A DNA stretch of 64,000 bases from Sphingobacteriaceae bacterium (GTDB taxonomy: Bacteria; Bacteroidota; Bacteroidia; B-17B0; Aurantibacillaceae): contig JADJXI010000007.1 of assembly GCA_016715905.1 (NCBI GenBank), positions 62,001-126,000 on the forward strand. Reading direction: 5' to 3'. A model generated the notes under the pieces. It was given only the letters and a program-made list of their open reading frames with translations. It was not told where the DNA came from and searched no databases. Below, one piece after another: positions 15,416 through 25,973 of this stretch (its first letter is position 1; each line of letters opens with the position of its first letter). The position numbers and the translations under genes are program-made.

Positions 15416-17149
15416 CAGGTTGTGAAAAAATTCAGTTTATTTTTTGGATAGCAAATTTTTGATTGTAAAATTTATTGAGGCTTACATAATTTGTATATAG
15501 GGATAGCAAAATTTTAGGCTGCCATTTTTACTTCAAAAAATAATGTTCTTATAACAGCTTCTTTTTTGTTAGTTTTTTGTGCATAAAGCCATCCCTTGTT
15601 ATACTTTGGCTTCCAGGCATGGAGTTTTTGCATCAGTTCTTCAAAACCAAGTATGTTTATTGTTCGTTTTATGTTATAAACTGTCATAATTAATGCCCAT
15701 TCCCCATTTACTTTTTTTAATCCTTTAAGGTTAGTGTAATTATAGCCCCAAACTCTTTTTATCGTGCCAAAAATATGCTCATTAATTTCTTGTCGTTTGC
15801 GATAGAGCCCGTATTGTTCTTTGTAATTTTTATTATTTATTTCTATTGCCTCTGCATATTCGCTTCGTTCTATTTCCCTTCTACCATCAGCCTTTGCTGT
15901 GCATAGTTTTAAAGCAGCACAGGTTTTACATGCTGTGGTTCGGTATTTTTTAAATTTATGAGAACCATTGTCGCGTTTCTTTGTGTGCCAGGTACCGGTT
16001 GTTGTTAGTGTTTGCTTTTGCGGGCAGGTGTATGTGTCATTCTCTTTATTATACGTGAATTTAGTTACTAAATAATCTTTAGTGGTGCCTTTATCGTTAC
16101 TGTTAACTATCTCTTGTTGCGCTACAATGGTGCTTAATCCGTGTTGTTGACACGTTTGTATTTCCTTTGCATTGTTATATCCTTTATCTGCTAACACGGT
16201 AAAGGTCTCTGCTTGTATATTTTCTTTAGTCTCTAATGCTATGTTGCTTAATGCATTTCTATCGTTACGATTAATTGTGTGGGTTGCTACTACTAATTTA
16301 TGCTTGTCATCTACTGCCGCTTGTGTATTGTAACTTACCTCTACTACTTGACCTTGTATTAATAAGGCTCTTGCATCTGCATCCGTTGTGCTTATTTGCG
16401 GTTCGTTACTTTTAGTTAAGTAATCCTGAAGTTGATCATACTTTATCTTTTGCGTTTTAAGTCTTCCTAATTTCTCTTCTATGTTTTTTACTTTTTCGTT
16501 TTGTTCGTTTTTATCGCAGGCATCTAATTCTTTGAGATATTGATTGGCTTTTTCTTCAATGTATGCAAAATGTCTATCTATCTTTTTTTGGTTATAGTTG
16601 TTTTTCTTACTATTGTGTGCCCTTACTTTGGTGCCATCTATGGCTATAACTTCTCCTGCTACTAAATCAGCATCTTTTAAAACAATACAAATAATTTAAA
16701 CGTGTTGCGCAAGGCTTGGGGATTAACTTTTTCTGAAATCCGCTATGGAATGATAGTTTGGTGTTAAGCCATTACACAACCATTGCATTTCAATATTACG
16801 GCTACTTTCTTTTGACAATTTACGTGATGAACGGATTCCATTCATATACCCGTAAATGTAAATTTTTAAAAATAACTGATTAGTAAAACTCGGACGGCCT
16901 TCTGATTTTACAGATTTATTTACAAAAATAGTTTTTCTAATTCCAACTTCTCTACAAAGGCATCTATAAATCTAACTGTATTTTCTTTTTCTATACAATC
17001 TTCAAGGCTTTTAAACTCAATCTGACTGCGGTTTTTAGAGATTACATTTGGCATAATCAAAGATAATTCATATTCGTTTTTTTTATTTATCTTTATTTCA
17101 GTAATAACAAACAGTTGCTGTTAATAACAATGTGTTTTTTCACAGGCTG
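15416..17149 (-). mobile_element. IS1182-family insertion sequence, 1734 bp
   Basis: Ends CAGGTTGTGAAAAAATTCAG and (reverse complement of the right end) CAGCCTGTGAAAAAACACAT form imperfect inverted repeats. The 4-bp flank ACGT is duplicated on both sides (15412-15415, 17150-17153), matching the palindromic 4-bp target duplications known for this family. The target is the G|TT crossover region of an attC. Inside is a single decayed transposase gene on the minus strand. Confidence 0.85.
15514..17054 (-). pseudogene. IS1182-family transposase, frameshifted
   Basis: Starts MPNVISKNRSQIEFKSLEDC at 17054. The N-terminal part is in one frame to about 16929, then continues in another (EGRPSFTNQLF, KIYIYGYMNGIRSSRKLSKE, typical of IS1182). 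A further break near 16720-16690 and one near 16200 separate the middle (AIDGTKVRAHNSKKNNYNQKK, DADARALLIQGQVVEVSYN) from the intact C-terminal frame 16197-15514 (LADKGYNNAKEI, CPQKQTLTTTGTW, IFGTIKRVWGYN). The cysteine cluster CKTCAALKLCT is also family-typical. Catalytic DDE residues are spread over the separate frames, so this copy is probably inactive unless the breaks are sequence errors. Confidence 0.75.
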
Positions 17150-17233
17150 ACGTTATAGCTAATGCGGCGGACAGCCCTAAAGACTGACAAATGACAACAG
17201 AATTAAAATAGAATTGCAAGGTATCTTTGACTT

Positions 17234-18626
17234 ATGAGCCGAATCATATTAACTCTCTCTTTATTTCTTTTAGGTTTCTCTTTCCTTAAATCACAAGACA
17301 AAGACACTCTTTCATTTATTAAATCAAAAAAAATGTCTGACGCCGACCTTGCTAAAAAAAAGGAAGGTACTTTTTGGACAGGCATCCCCGACATTTCATC
17401 CGACCCCGTGACAGGTTTTGGCTTTGGTTTGCGAAGTAATATTTACTGGAATGGTACTCGTGAAAATCCTCTCTTTGCTTACACTCCATATCTCGCCAAG
17501 CTAAAAGCAAACGCCGCATATTACACGACCAATGCGCGCGAACTTATTTTATCGTTTGATGTTCCTTACTACAAAGGCTCGTTGGCGTTTCAGAGTTGAT
17601 TTTAAAGCGCAACAAAATCCTTCTAATTTGTATTTCGGTTCAAGCGAGCGAACACTTGGTGCACTTCGTTTGCCTTCGACGCCGACCGGCGGACAGACAT
17701 ACGCAACTTTCAACGAGTATGATAAAGCAAGAAAAACGCTTAGACCTGGCGACTCGACCGAATACGCTTTCGTGACTGACGCGCTCTCAAATCGTTTCCG
17801 AGAAACTGAATATATGCTAAACCTTAAAGCAGACCGCGCTCTTGGTAAAGGAAAGTGGCGAGTAATGTGCGGTTACGAAATACAACATTTGAGTTACAAG
17901 ACTTTTGAGGGGTTTAAAGCCGAAGCTATTGACTCGACAGGTAAAACAACGACAGCACCAAACGGTACTTCGCTACTTAGACGCGATTATGAACAAGGAC
18001 TAATACATGGACTTAATGGTGGCTGGGTTTCCTTATTTCAAACAGCTTTAATTTATGACACAAGAGATTTCGAGCCTGATCCTTCTCGCGGACTTTACTT
18101 TGAACTTGCAAATGAGTTTTCAAATCCAATTATCGGCTCGCAATTCGACTTCAATAAAATATTTGTTCAAGGGCGTTACTACCAAAAAATACCTGTCGGA
18201 CCTCGGACAGTTTTTACAGCCCGACTTGGAGCAGGAAATATTTTTGGTTCTAAAGCACCGTTCTTTGAGTATCAAGACCAATGGAGTCCCGATGGAAGTA
18301 TTAACGCAATGGGTGGCCGACAATCGTTAAGGGGTTATCGCGCGAACAGGTTTTTATCTCGGTCTATGTGGTTCAGTAATTTTGAACTTCGCGTAAGACT
18401 TGCTGAAACAAAAATTCGTAAGCAACGCTTTTCATTTACCTTGGTTCCGTTCTTTGACGCAGGGACTGTTCGCGACAAGTGGCAAGACCTGAACTTTAAT
18501 AACGTAAAGACTTCTTACGGCGGTGCATTTAGAATTGCGTGGAATCAGTCAACGGTTTTGTCCTTTGATTATGGCATTTCAAACGAAGACAAATTGTTCT
18601 TCTTTGGCATTGGACAAATATTTTAA
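17234..18626 (+). pseudogene. Omp85/D15-type outer-membrane barrel protein, frameshifted
   Basis: The start MSRIILTLSLFLLGFSFLKSQ (signal peptide) runs in one frame to about 17596; the rest continues in another frame from about 17580 (WRFRVDFKAQQNPSNLYFGSSERT) to 18626. Joined length is about 464 residues. The C-terminal 16-strand barrel is recognisable by the conserved RGY in GGRQSLRGYRANRF (Omp85 loop motif) and the final strand FDYGISNEDKLFFFGIGQIF. No POTRA domains are seen, so it belongs to the short surface-antigen class rather than BamA proper. The single break sits in GGCTCGTTGG. It is the only gene of the cassette 17152-18847. If the break is real the protein is lost. Confidence 0.75.
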
Positions 18627-18666
18627 GCGGACACGTAAGCAAGACGTAAGCTGTATGCGCCGCACA

Positions 18667-18854
18667 AGCTATAACAGCAACTAATGGCCATTGGGCGGAA
18701 GAGGGTCATCGCCGCGCGCTATTAACAAGGTCGCTAGCGCGAATTTTTATTTGCGGCGGCTAATAAACATTGGTATCTTTAAATAACCTTTTGTCGGTTA
18801 AGAAAGTTGAGTGTTCCAAAAGCCCAACGGCCATTAGTCGCAAAACGTTATGCG
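18667..18854 (+). other. attC-like site 10
   Basis: R'' AGCTATAAC (18667-18675) is complementary to the restored core GTTATAGCT (17152-17160 after the IS). ACTAATGGCCaTTGGGC pairs with GCCCAACGGCCATTAGT; crossover core GTTATGCG (18847-18854). Confidence 0.93.
18750..18781 (+). promoter_or_regulatory. Promoter-like pair in attC 10 loop
   Basis: TTTG (18750-18753), 20 nt, TATCTTTA (18774-18781), one mismatch, reading into the next cassette. Confidence 0.55.
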
Positions 18855-18872
18855 TAAGCTTAAAGACGATAA

Positions 18873-19331
18873 ATGAAACGACACTTTTTGACCATCATCG
18901 GAGTTTTAGGACTTCAAATTATTTATTGTCAAAACAAGACAAAGCTTTTTGAATACGAAAAAAGCCTGGAGCCTTCGGTATCAATGTATGTCAATATTTT
19001 TATACCATCATTCCAAAAAATAACCGCCGACACTCCGCAAATAGCACTTAAACGCAAAAATGACGTTTGGATATATGTTGGCTATCGTTATCAGACAAAG
19101 AAAAAAACTTCGTTGGACACCTGTTATATTTCAACATATACGGAGAGTAAAAGACAATATTACGAAAGCGCCGGAATGACCACTTCGCAAATTGCACAGA
19201 CTCATGAAGGGCCTTGTTACGACTACTCTAGTGGTTATTGCAATTTCATCATTTCGTCATCAGAAGTGCATTACGTTAGATTTCGCTCAGGACAAAAAAC
19301 TAAGACTTACAAACTAATAGTCACGGACTGA
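18873..19331 (+). CDS. Small exported cassette protein, unknown
   Basis: 152 residues. Signal peptide about 1-19 (MKRHFLTIIGVLGLQIIYCQ), with a possible but atypical cysteine before the cut. The mature part is beta-rich with four cysteines (DTCYISTY, GPCYDYSSGYCNF) that could form disulfides in the periplasm. No family is recognised. It is the sole gene of cassette 18847-19517, ending 8 bp before its attC. Confidence 0.7.
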   Translation: MKRHFLTIIGVLGLQIIYCQNKTKLFEYEKSLEPSVSMYVNIFIPSFQKITADTPQIALKRKNDVWIYVGYRYQTKKKTSLDTCYISTYTESKRQYYESAGMTTSQIAQTHEGPCYDYSSGYCNFIISSSEVHYVRFRSGQKTKTYKLIVTD

Positions 19332-19339
19332 AAAGCCAA

Positions 19340-19525
19340 CGCATAACAGCAACTAATGGCCATTGGGCGGAATTGGGTCATCGCCGCGCGCTATTAACAA
19401 GGTCGCTTCGCGAATTTAATTTGCGGCGGCTAATTACCTTTAGTATCTTTAAATAACCTTTTGTCGGTTAAGAAAGTTGAGTGTTCCAAAAGCCCAACGG
19501 CCATTAGTCGCAAAACGTTACCAGC
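19340..19525 (+). other. attC-like site 11
   Basis: R'' CGCATAAC (19340-19347) is complementary to the core at 18847. The stem is identical to that of site 10, and the loop is about 90% the same. Crossover core GTTACCAGC (19517-19525). Confidence 0.93.
19420..19451 (+). promoter_or_regulatory. Promoter-like pair in attC 11 loop
   Basis: TTTG (19420-19423), 20 nt, TATCTTTA (19444-19451), one mismatch to the consensus, directed at the hsdR cassette. Confidence 0.55.
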
Positions 19526-19718
19526 AAGCGTAAAGACAGACACGACATCATTAAACAGACCACCAAAAACTGAGAAAAAGTAAACCATTTTGACAGGTGA
19601 AAACAGACATAGAAACGATACAACAAACGGACAACGAGTAAGCCGACACTCATTGCCGACCTTCGTGTTTTATTTTTTTTCCCACCGCACAAAAAATTTT
19701 GAAATTCTATTAGCCCGC

Positions 19719-19782
19719 ATTGGCACATTTGGTTTTGCCCCTACCCACAAGCCGACACACAGGCAAAACCAAAAGAGCCAAT
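19719..19782. repeat. Inverted repeat related to the one at 9765
   Basis: Arms 19719-19739 and 19762-19782 pair with two mismatches; the core is TTTGGTTTTGCC / GGCAAAACCAAA. The right flank AATCTTGCCACCGCAC matches AATCTTCCCACCGCAC after the 9765 repeat. The rest of 19526-19876 has no supportable gene. Confidence 0.7.
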
Positions 19783-19876
19783 CTTGCCACCGCACCAAAG
19801 ACCGAGAATAACATCGAAAACAAGGTTTATTTTGCGTATTTTAAACCGACTAAAAATTGTAAATATTTAAGTAAAA

Positions 19877-22659
19877 GTGAATCAAGACCCAGAACAAATA
19901 GCAAGAGATAACATTGACAAGCAATTGATTGCTTGCGGCTGGGTTATTCAGGACAAAGACAAGATAAACCTGAATGTAGGAATCGGTGTGGTTGTTCGTT
20001 ACTATTTGACACAAGACGGAAAAGAAACAGATTACGTTTTATTCGTTGACAAAAAACCAGTCGGAATTATTGAAGCGAAAAGAGAAGAAGAAGGATTTCG
20101 ATTAACAACTGTTGAAGAACAATCGAAGGAATACGCTGATAGTAAATTAAAATACTTAAACAACGACCCTTTGCCTTTCGTGTATGAAAGCACAGGAGAT
20201 GTAACTCGGTTCACTGACTTTCGTGACCCAAAGCCACGTTCAAGATCAGTATTTACTTTTCACAGACCAGAAACTTTCAGGACTTGGTTAAAAACAGAAA
20301 ATCACTTCGTAAAAGTTTGTTGGACATTCCTGTTTTGCAGACAGAAGGTTTAAGAGATTGCCAAATAAAAGCCATAACCAAACTTGAAAGTTCTTTCAAA
20401 GAATTTAAGCCAAAGGCTTTAATTCAAATGGCTACTGGTTCAGGTAAAACCTTTACAGCAATTTCTTTCATTTACCGTTTGCTGAAATTTACAGAAGCAA
20501 AAAGGATTTTGTTTTTGGTTGACACCAAAAACCTTGGAGAACAAGCGGAACAAGAGTTCATGTCCTTTCTACCAAATGACGACAACAGAAAATTTACTGA
20601 ATTGTATGGAGTGCATCGCTTGAAATCAAGCTTTGTGCCTACCGACAATCATGTTTATATCAGCACTATACAAAGGCTTTATTCTATTCTGAAAGGAACT
20701 GAATTAGAAGAAACAGCCGAAGAAGAAAATCCGAATGAATCTCGTTGGCAAGCCAAAGAGCCTATGCCAGTAGTTTACAGCGAGAAATTACCAATTGAAT
20801 TTTTCGACTTCATTGTAATTGACGAATGCCACCGCAGTATTTATAACTTGTGGATGCAGGTTATTCAATATTATGATGCTTTTCAAATTGGCTTAACAGC
20901 AACTCCAGATAATAGAACCTTTGGTTATTTCAATCAAAACATTGTGAGTGAATACACCCACGAACAAGCTATTGCAGACGGGGTAAATGTTGGCTTTGAT
21001 GTTTTCTTAATTGAAACACAAATAACCCAACAAGGCGGAACCATTTGGCAAGGTGAATATGTAGAACGTAGAGAAAAGCTATCAAGAAAGAAACGTTGGG
21101 AATTACAAGACGAAAACGAAAACTACTTAGCCAATCAGCTTGACAAGGAAATTGTAAATCCGAATCAAATCAGGCTAATCATAAAAACATTTAAAGAACA
21201 TTTACCCGAAATATTTCCAGACCGCTTAACGGAAAACGGAGAATTTGAAATTCCGAAAACTTTAATCTTCGCAAAAACAGATTCACACGCTGACGACATC
21301 ATCAATATTGTGAGAGAAGAATTTGGAGAAGGAAATAGTTTCTGCAAAAAGATTACATACAGAAACAAAGACGAAGACCCAAAGTCGGTTTTAGCACAAT
21401 TCCGAAATGATTATTTTCCAAGAATAGCGGTGACCGTTGACATGATTGCAACTGGAACAGATGTAAAACCTTTGGAGTGTTTGCTTTTTATGCGAGACGT
21501 AAGAAGCAGAAACTACTTTGAGCAAATGAAAGGCAGAGGAACAAGAATTATTACCCTTGATGATTTAAGAAAAGTAACGCCAAGTGCAAAATACACTAAA
21601 GACCATTTTGTAATTGTGGATGCCGTTGGTGTTACAAAAAGTATTAAATCTGACAGCCGACCATTGGAAAAGAAACCAGGCGTTCCGCTTAAAGATTTGT
21701 TGGGAGCAATTGCAGTTGGAAACCGTGATGAAGATTTGTTTTCATCATTAGCAAATCGATTGTCAAGATTAGAAAAGCAAGTTACCGAACAGGAAAAGCA
21801 ACAGTTCAGCGAAAAAGCGGAAGGCAAATCCATAAAACAGGTTGTAAATGAATTGCTACAAGCATACAATCCAGATGTATTGGACGATTTGAAAGCAAAA
21901 GTTGAAACCGAATTGATTGGCGAATCCCCAATGGCAAAAGAAGAAGCATTCAATAAATTGCATGATGAACTGAAGGAAAAAGCAGCAGAAGTTTTCAACG
22001 GAGAACTGAATCTGTTTATCGACAATGTTCGCAGGGCACACGAACAAACCATTGACATAACAAATCCCGATACATTACTAAATAAAGGTTGGGCAACCGA
22101 TAGTAAAGAGAAAGCTGAAAACCTTGTTGCTGATTTTAAAACTTGGATTGCTCAACACCAAGACGAAATAACAGCTTTGCAAATTTTTTATTCGCAACCA
22201 GTAAGAAGGCGTGAACTGAATTACAAAATGATTCAGGAGGTGTTGGAGAAATTGAAATTAGAAAGACCATTGCTTGCTCCTATGCAAGTTTGGCGGGCTT
22301 ATGAGCAATTAGAAAAAGCAACAGGAAGTCCAAAATCGGAATTGATTGCATTGGTTTCATTGCTTCGCAGAATTTCAGGCATTGATTCAACGCTGATTGA
22401 TTATTCAAACAAAGTGGACTTGAATTTCCGAGACTGGATTTTGAAAAAAAATGCAGGGCAGCACAACCGATTTACCGAAGAACAAATGCAATGATTAATA
22501 ATGATTAAAAACCACATTGCAACAAGTATTCATTTAGATGCAGACGATTTGGACTACACCCCTTTTGATGCAGAAGGCGGCAAAGGCAAAATGTGGCAAC
22601 TATTTGGCGAAGGCATGAACGATATTATTAACGAATTAAACGAAGCACTGGCAGCATAA
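19877..22659 (+). pseudogene. hsdR: Type I restriction enzyme R subunit (HsdR), frameshift plus nonsense
   Basis: Starts at GTG 19877. The N-terminal frame carries the nuclease core (DYVLFVDKKPVGIIEAKRE: Asp, then Glu-Ala-Lys). After about residue 140 the frame shifts (between about 20284 and 20320) into the helicase motor: Walker A MATGSGKTFTA, Walker B VIDECHR, motif III GLTATP, and the EcoEI-type C-terminal domain. That frame stops at 22492 with TGA where the family has Trp, and continues in frame as MIKNHIATS...LDYTPFD...GKMWQLFGEGM...LNEALAA to 22659, the normal HsdR ending. So the gene is complete in extent (about 927 codons) but has two lesions. No hsdM or hsdS is present, so it could not work alone even if intact. 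An IS3 copy follows 21 bp later. Confidence 0.85.
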
Positions 22660-22680
22660 AATGGCGAGCAATGTAAAAAT

Positions 22681-24192
22681 TGTAAATCGTCAGCATAAAG
22701 TGGACTAAATTTAACTAAAACTAAGAGAGTGTTTCCAGAAAAACAATAAATTTATAATACTATGGAAACAAAGAAAAACAAACAGCGGAGAACTTTATAA
22801 AAGAGATACGTCGTAAATCAAAAGAATATTTAGTTCAGAACAAAAAATAAATATTGTAATGGAAGCTATACGAGCTGAGATGCCAGTAGCTGAATTATGC
22901 AGGAAGTATTCCATTAACCCATCTCAATTCTATAAATGGAACAAAGAGTTTTTAGAAGCGGGAAAGAAGAGATTATCAGGGGATACAACCAGGGAAGCAA
23001 CCAGTGATGAAGTAGCGGAGCTCAAGAAAAGAAAATCAAAAGCTAAAGGAAACCGTAGCTGATTTAGTATTGCGCTATGATATCGTAAAAAAGCTTGAAC
23101 ATATTGGAGAATCTGTAAAATTCAAAAAGTATATGAGATTTACAGCTTCCGAAAAACAAGAGATAATCAAAATTGTTGTCCGTTCCGAAATCGGCGTTAA
23201 TAAAACGCTTCGCGAAATCGGTTTAAACAAAAGCACGTTTTACAATTGGTACAAATCCTATTCCGACAATGGTATTGATGGTTTAGAGCCTTGTAAGCGC
23301 ACTTCTAACAGGCAGTGGAACACAATACCCCGGGAACAAAAAAACTTAGTTGTAGAGCTTGCTTTAGAGTGTCCTGAATTATCGTCAAGAGAGCTCGCGC
23401 ACAAATTAACCGATGAACAACAAATTTTTATTTCTGAATCGAGTGTTTACCGGATTTTAAAAAGCAAGAGGACTGATAACAACACCCGAGCATATTTTTT
23501 TAGCAGCTAAAGATGAGTTTACAAACAAAACAGGATTCGTTCATCAAATGTGGCAAACTGATTTTACTTACTTTAAAATAATTGGATGGGGTTGGTATTA
23601 CTTGAGTACCGTTTTAGATGATTACAGCCGTTATATTGTACACTGGGAGCTTTGTGCAGGAATGAAAGTGCAGGACGTAAAAAGAACCGTTGACAGAGCA
23701 ATTATAAAAGCAAGAATTGTAACTAAACAACGGCCCAGATTATTATCCGACAATGGTTCATGTTACATTGCAGGCGAACTCAAAACATATTTGAAAGACA
23801 ATCATGGAATGGATCAGGTACACGGCAGACCCATGCATCCGCAAACGCAAGGCAAGATTGAACGTTATCACCGAACAATGAAAAACGTTGTGAAGCTTGA
23901 TAATTATTATTCACCGGAAGAATTAATTGCGGCCATTGAAAAGTTCGTGGAAAATTACAACAATGCTCGTTATCATGAGTCTTTAAAAAATCTAACGCCT
24001 GCTGATGTTTATTTTGGACGAGGAGAACTAATTTTAAAAGAAAGAGAAAAAATCAAACAAAATTCATTAAAAAAAAAAAGGAGGAATATGAAAAAATGAG
24101 AAAAATTATGAAACATCAAAAAACTAACTTAACTTTAAATTAAACTTAAAACACTCTCTTGTGAAAAGTTCACTTTACTTTGACTACATACA
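22681..24192 (+). mobile_element. IS3-family insertion sequence, copy 1 (1512 bp)
   Basis: Nearly identical to the inverted copy at 26944-28454. The ends TGTAAATCGTCAGCATAAAG and (reverse complement of right end) TGTATGTAGTCAAAGTAAAG are imperfect inverted repeats continuing GTGGACT/GTGAACT. No matching direct repeats flank it (AAT left, TTA right), hinting at later rearrangement. Boundaries come from comparing the two copies. Confidence 0.85.
22762..24099 (+). pseudogene. IS3-family transposase orfA/orfB, copy 1, frameshifted
   Basis: OrfA (HTH_Tnp_1: VMEAIRAEMPVAELCRKYSINPSQFYKWNKEFLEAGKKRLSG) is cut from its start at 22762 by one missing A near 22776, and again by an extra A near 23026. 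OrfB begins about 23073 (SVKFKKYMRFTASEKQEIIKIVVRSEIGVNKTLREIG) and is broken by an extra A near 23460; the integrase core continues from 23548 (MWQTDFTYFK, DDYSRY, DNGSCY, H-x-x-T-x-GKIERYHR), giving the DDE triad. Relative to copy 2 the lesions are at different places, so neither copy is intact but a sound ancestor can be rebuilt from both. Confidence 0.75.
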
Positions 24193-24199
24193 TTAATAA

Positions 24200-25474
24200 A
24201 TGAAGATCATCATGATGTGCAAAAAATTATTATACAAAAGTAATAGTTGCTCAAAATATTTTTTAGTTGTTGCTAGCGTAATAATTAACTTTTGTTGTTT
24301 CCCGCAAGGAGTTGCGAATTATGTAAATAATGGAGGATTTGAAGATTTCTACAATTGCAATATTCCGAATGTAATAAATAATGTAAAATCTTGGAAAACT
24401 ATAGATTCAACTCCACAGCCTGTCTACCGTTACAACTCTTGCTACTCAGTGGTACCATGGGATGGCTCCAGCTTTCAACTTCCAAGAACCGGACAAAGCT
24501 TTGGAGCAACAGGTTTTTTATGCCAACCTCCTCAATGTGATCCTAATGCTAATCGTGGGTATTTTAGAAATAGACTAAAGGGGCTTTTGCAAAATGGCAG
24601 TATTTATTGCGTAAAATTTTATGTTAACATTAGAGACATTAGCAGTTACGGAATTGATGGGTTTGGTGCATTTTTTGGTGATAATTTGCTTGATACAATC
24701 ACAAAAGTATCTATTCCACTTACTTATATCAGTCCGCAAGTCCAAAATTCTATTGGAAATATTATCACTGATACGATGAATTGGGTAATGGTTACCGGAA
24801 CATTTGTCGCTACCGGAACTGAAAAACACATGGTAATTGGCAATTTTAAGTCAGATGCAAACACTAATAAAGTTCTTATAAATCCAGCAATCCTCCCAAC
24901 AATTGGCACCGATGTTTATATCGACGATGTTTCCTGCATAGACATTGATCTCCCTGCCTATGCAGGTCCTGATGTTGCGTTTATACCCGGAGGTACTGTT
25001 TACATTGGCAGGCCACAAGATGTTGGCATTGATGAGGCTTGTACTTGGTATAATCTTACAAATACCAATACACCCATTGCTAACGCCGCCGGCATTACCG
25101 TTACCCCTGCCGTAACTTCAACTTATATTGTTCGTCAAGATATTTGTGGTAATATTAAATGGGATACGGTTGTTGTTCATCAAAGTGCGGTTGGTTTAGC
25201 GGAGTTAAAAATGAAAAATGATGCTTTAATACTAAGTCCTAACCCTGCACAGAATTTTTTAAATGTAAGTTTTGAGTGGAGCGATTTAGATAAGGAATTT
25301 ACCAAAGCCGAAATATTTAATAATACTGGTCAATTGCTTACGGTTATTGAGCTTAATTATAGCAATAATAAAACATTTATTGATTTAAAAGAATTACCGG
25401 ATGGGGTTTATATGCTGAGTTTAAAAGGAAAAAATACTCAATCAATAAATAAAAGGTTTGTTGTTGCAAGATAA
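24200..25474 (+). CDS. Secreted protein with T9SS sorting domain, unknown function
   Basis: 424 residues. The N-terminus is long and hydrophobic from residue about 20 (YFLVVASVIINFCCFPQG); a later start may be real. Then ANYVNNGGFEDFYNCNIPN, the opening of a jelly-roll carbohydrate-binding-like module often seen in Bacteroidota surface proteins, to about residue 255 (VYIDDVSCIDI). A linker domain (about 258-325, AGPDVAFIPGGTVYIGRP...YIVRQDICG) precedes a type A T9SS sorting domain (LILSPNPAQNFLNV...LPDGVYMLSL). It starts 7 bp after IS3 copy 1 and lies between two inverted IS3 copies, so its promoter may come from the IS. Substrate unknown. Confidence 0.8.
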   Translation: MKIIMMCKKLLYKSNSCSKYFLVVASVIINFCCFPQGVANYVNNGGFEDFYNCNIPNVINNVKSWKTIDSTPQPVYRYNSCYSVVPWDGSSFQLPRTGQSFGATGFLCQPPQCDPNANRGYFRNRLKGLLQNGSIYCVKFYVNIRDISSYGIDGFGAFFGDNLLDTITKVSIPLTYISPQVQNSIGNIITDTMNWVMVTGTFVATGTEKHMVIGNFKSDANTNKVLINPAILPTIGTDVYIDDVSCIDIDLPAYAGPDVAFIPGGTVYIGRPQDVGIDEACTWYNLTNTNTPIANAAGITVTPAVTSTYIVRQDICGNIKWDTVVVHQSAVGLAELKMKNDALILSPNPAQNFLNVSFEWSDLDKEFTKAEIFNNTGQLLTVIELNYSNNKTFIDLKELPDGVYMLSLKGKNTQSINKRFVVAR

Positions 25475-25809
25475 AATTAAAATACGGAAGAAAAAATAAT
25501 TTCAAAATTCCGCAAAGGCAAAATGCAAACCAATTTACAGCGTCTTTTCAGCGATTGAGAATTTATTTGGCTGTAAATCCATTCGCATTTTGCCCCCACT
25601 TTACCGAGCGTAGGGTTAGTGTTATAGAGTACAAGCGCGCCGACGGCGACGCAACTCCTATCGCACGGAAAAAATCTTGTGGTGAGCATAGCCGAACCAT
25701 AAAAACCTTTTAAGAGGACACTGTAAAAAAAACTCTCAGACAAATAATCAGGCAGACAGGGGTTTTATTCTTACAGACACGACTAAACATCTTTGTGGGG
25801 GCACACATA
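25475..25809. other. Gene-free stretch with a long imperfect hairpin
   Basis: Nested inverted repeats GGCAAAATGC (25517-25526) / GCATTTTGCC (25585-25594) and ATTTACAGC (25533-25541) / GCTGTAAAT (25570-25578) make a hairpin of about 78 nt. GTTAGTGTT follows at 25615 without a matching partner; a decayed attC is possible. The minus-strand frame 25743-25477 has no coding character. Confidence 0.5.
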
Positions 25810-25907
25810 CGCCTAACAGCGGTCTTGCGCCATTTTTTGCGGGTTTGCGCCTAAATGCGTAAATTGGACTTAGCAAAAAACAGCGCAAGGCCGCAATCCG
25901 TTAGGCG
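25810..25907 (+). other. attC-like site 12
   Basis: R'' CGCCTAAC (25810-25817); AGCGGTCTTGCGCcatTTTTTGC pairs with GCAAAAAACAGCGCAAGGCCGC; core GTTAGGCG (25900-25907). A short site (98 bp). The start of the cassette it closes has been lost to IS activity. Confidence 0.85.
25836..25867 (+). promoter_or_regulatory. Promoter-like pair in attC 12 loop
   Basis: TTTG (25836-25839), 20 nt, TAAATTGG (25860-25867), one mismatch in the -7 element. Confidence 0.45.
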
Positions 25908-25912
25908 AAATA

Positions 25913-25973
25913 ATGGCGGACAAATCCGTTTCTTTTTTTAATTCAGCCTCATTATCCAACGTGCAAAAACCGA
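25913..25973 (+). pseudogene. Cassette gene cut by IS21-type element
   Basis: An ATG 5 bp after the attC 12 core opens MADKSVSFFNSASLSNVQKP, which is interrupted at 25974 by the left end of the IS21-type element. The remainder of the cassette is not found downstream. Confidence 0.5.

Noticed and set aside
25477..25743. Minus-strand frame of 88 codons
   Set aside because: It coincides with the long hairpin region, with no domain, no start context and irregular composition.
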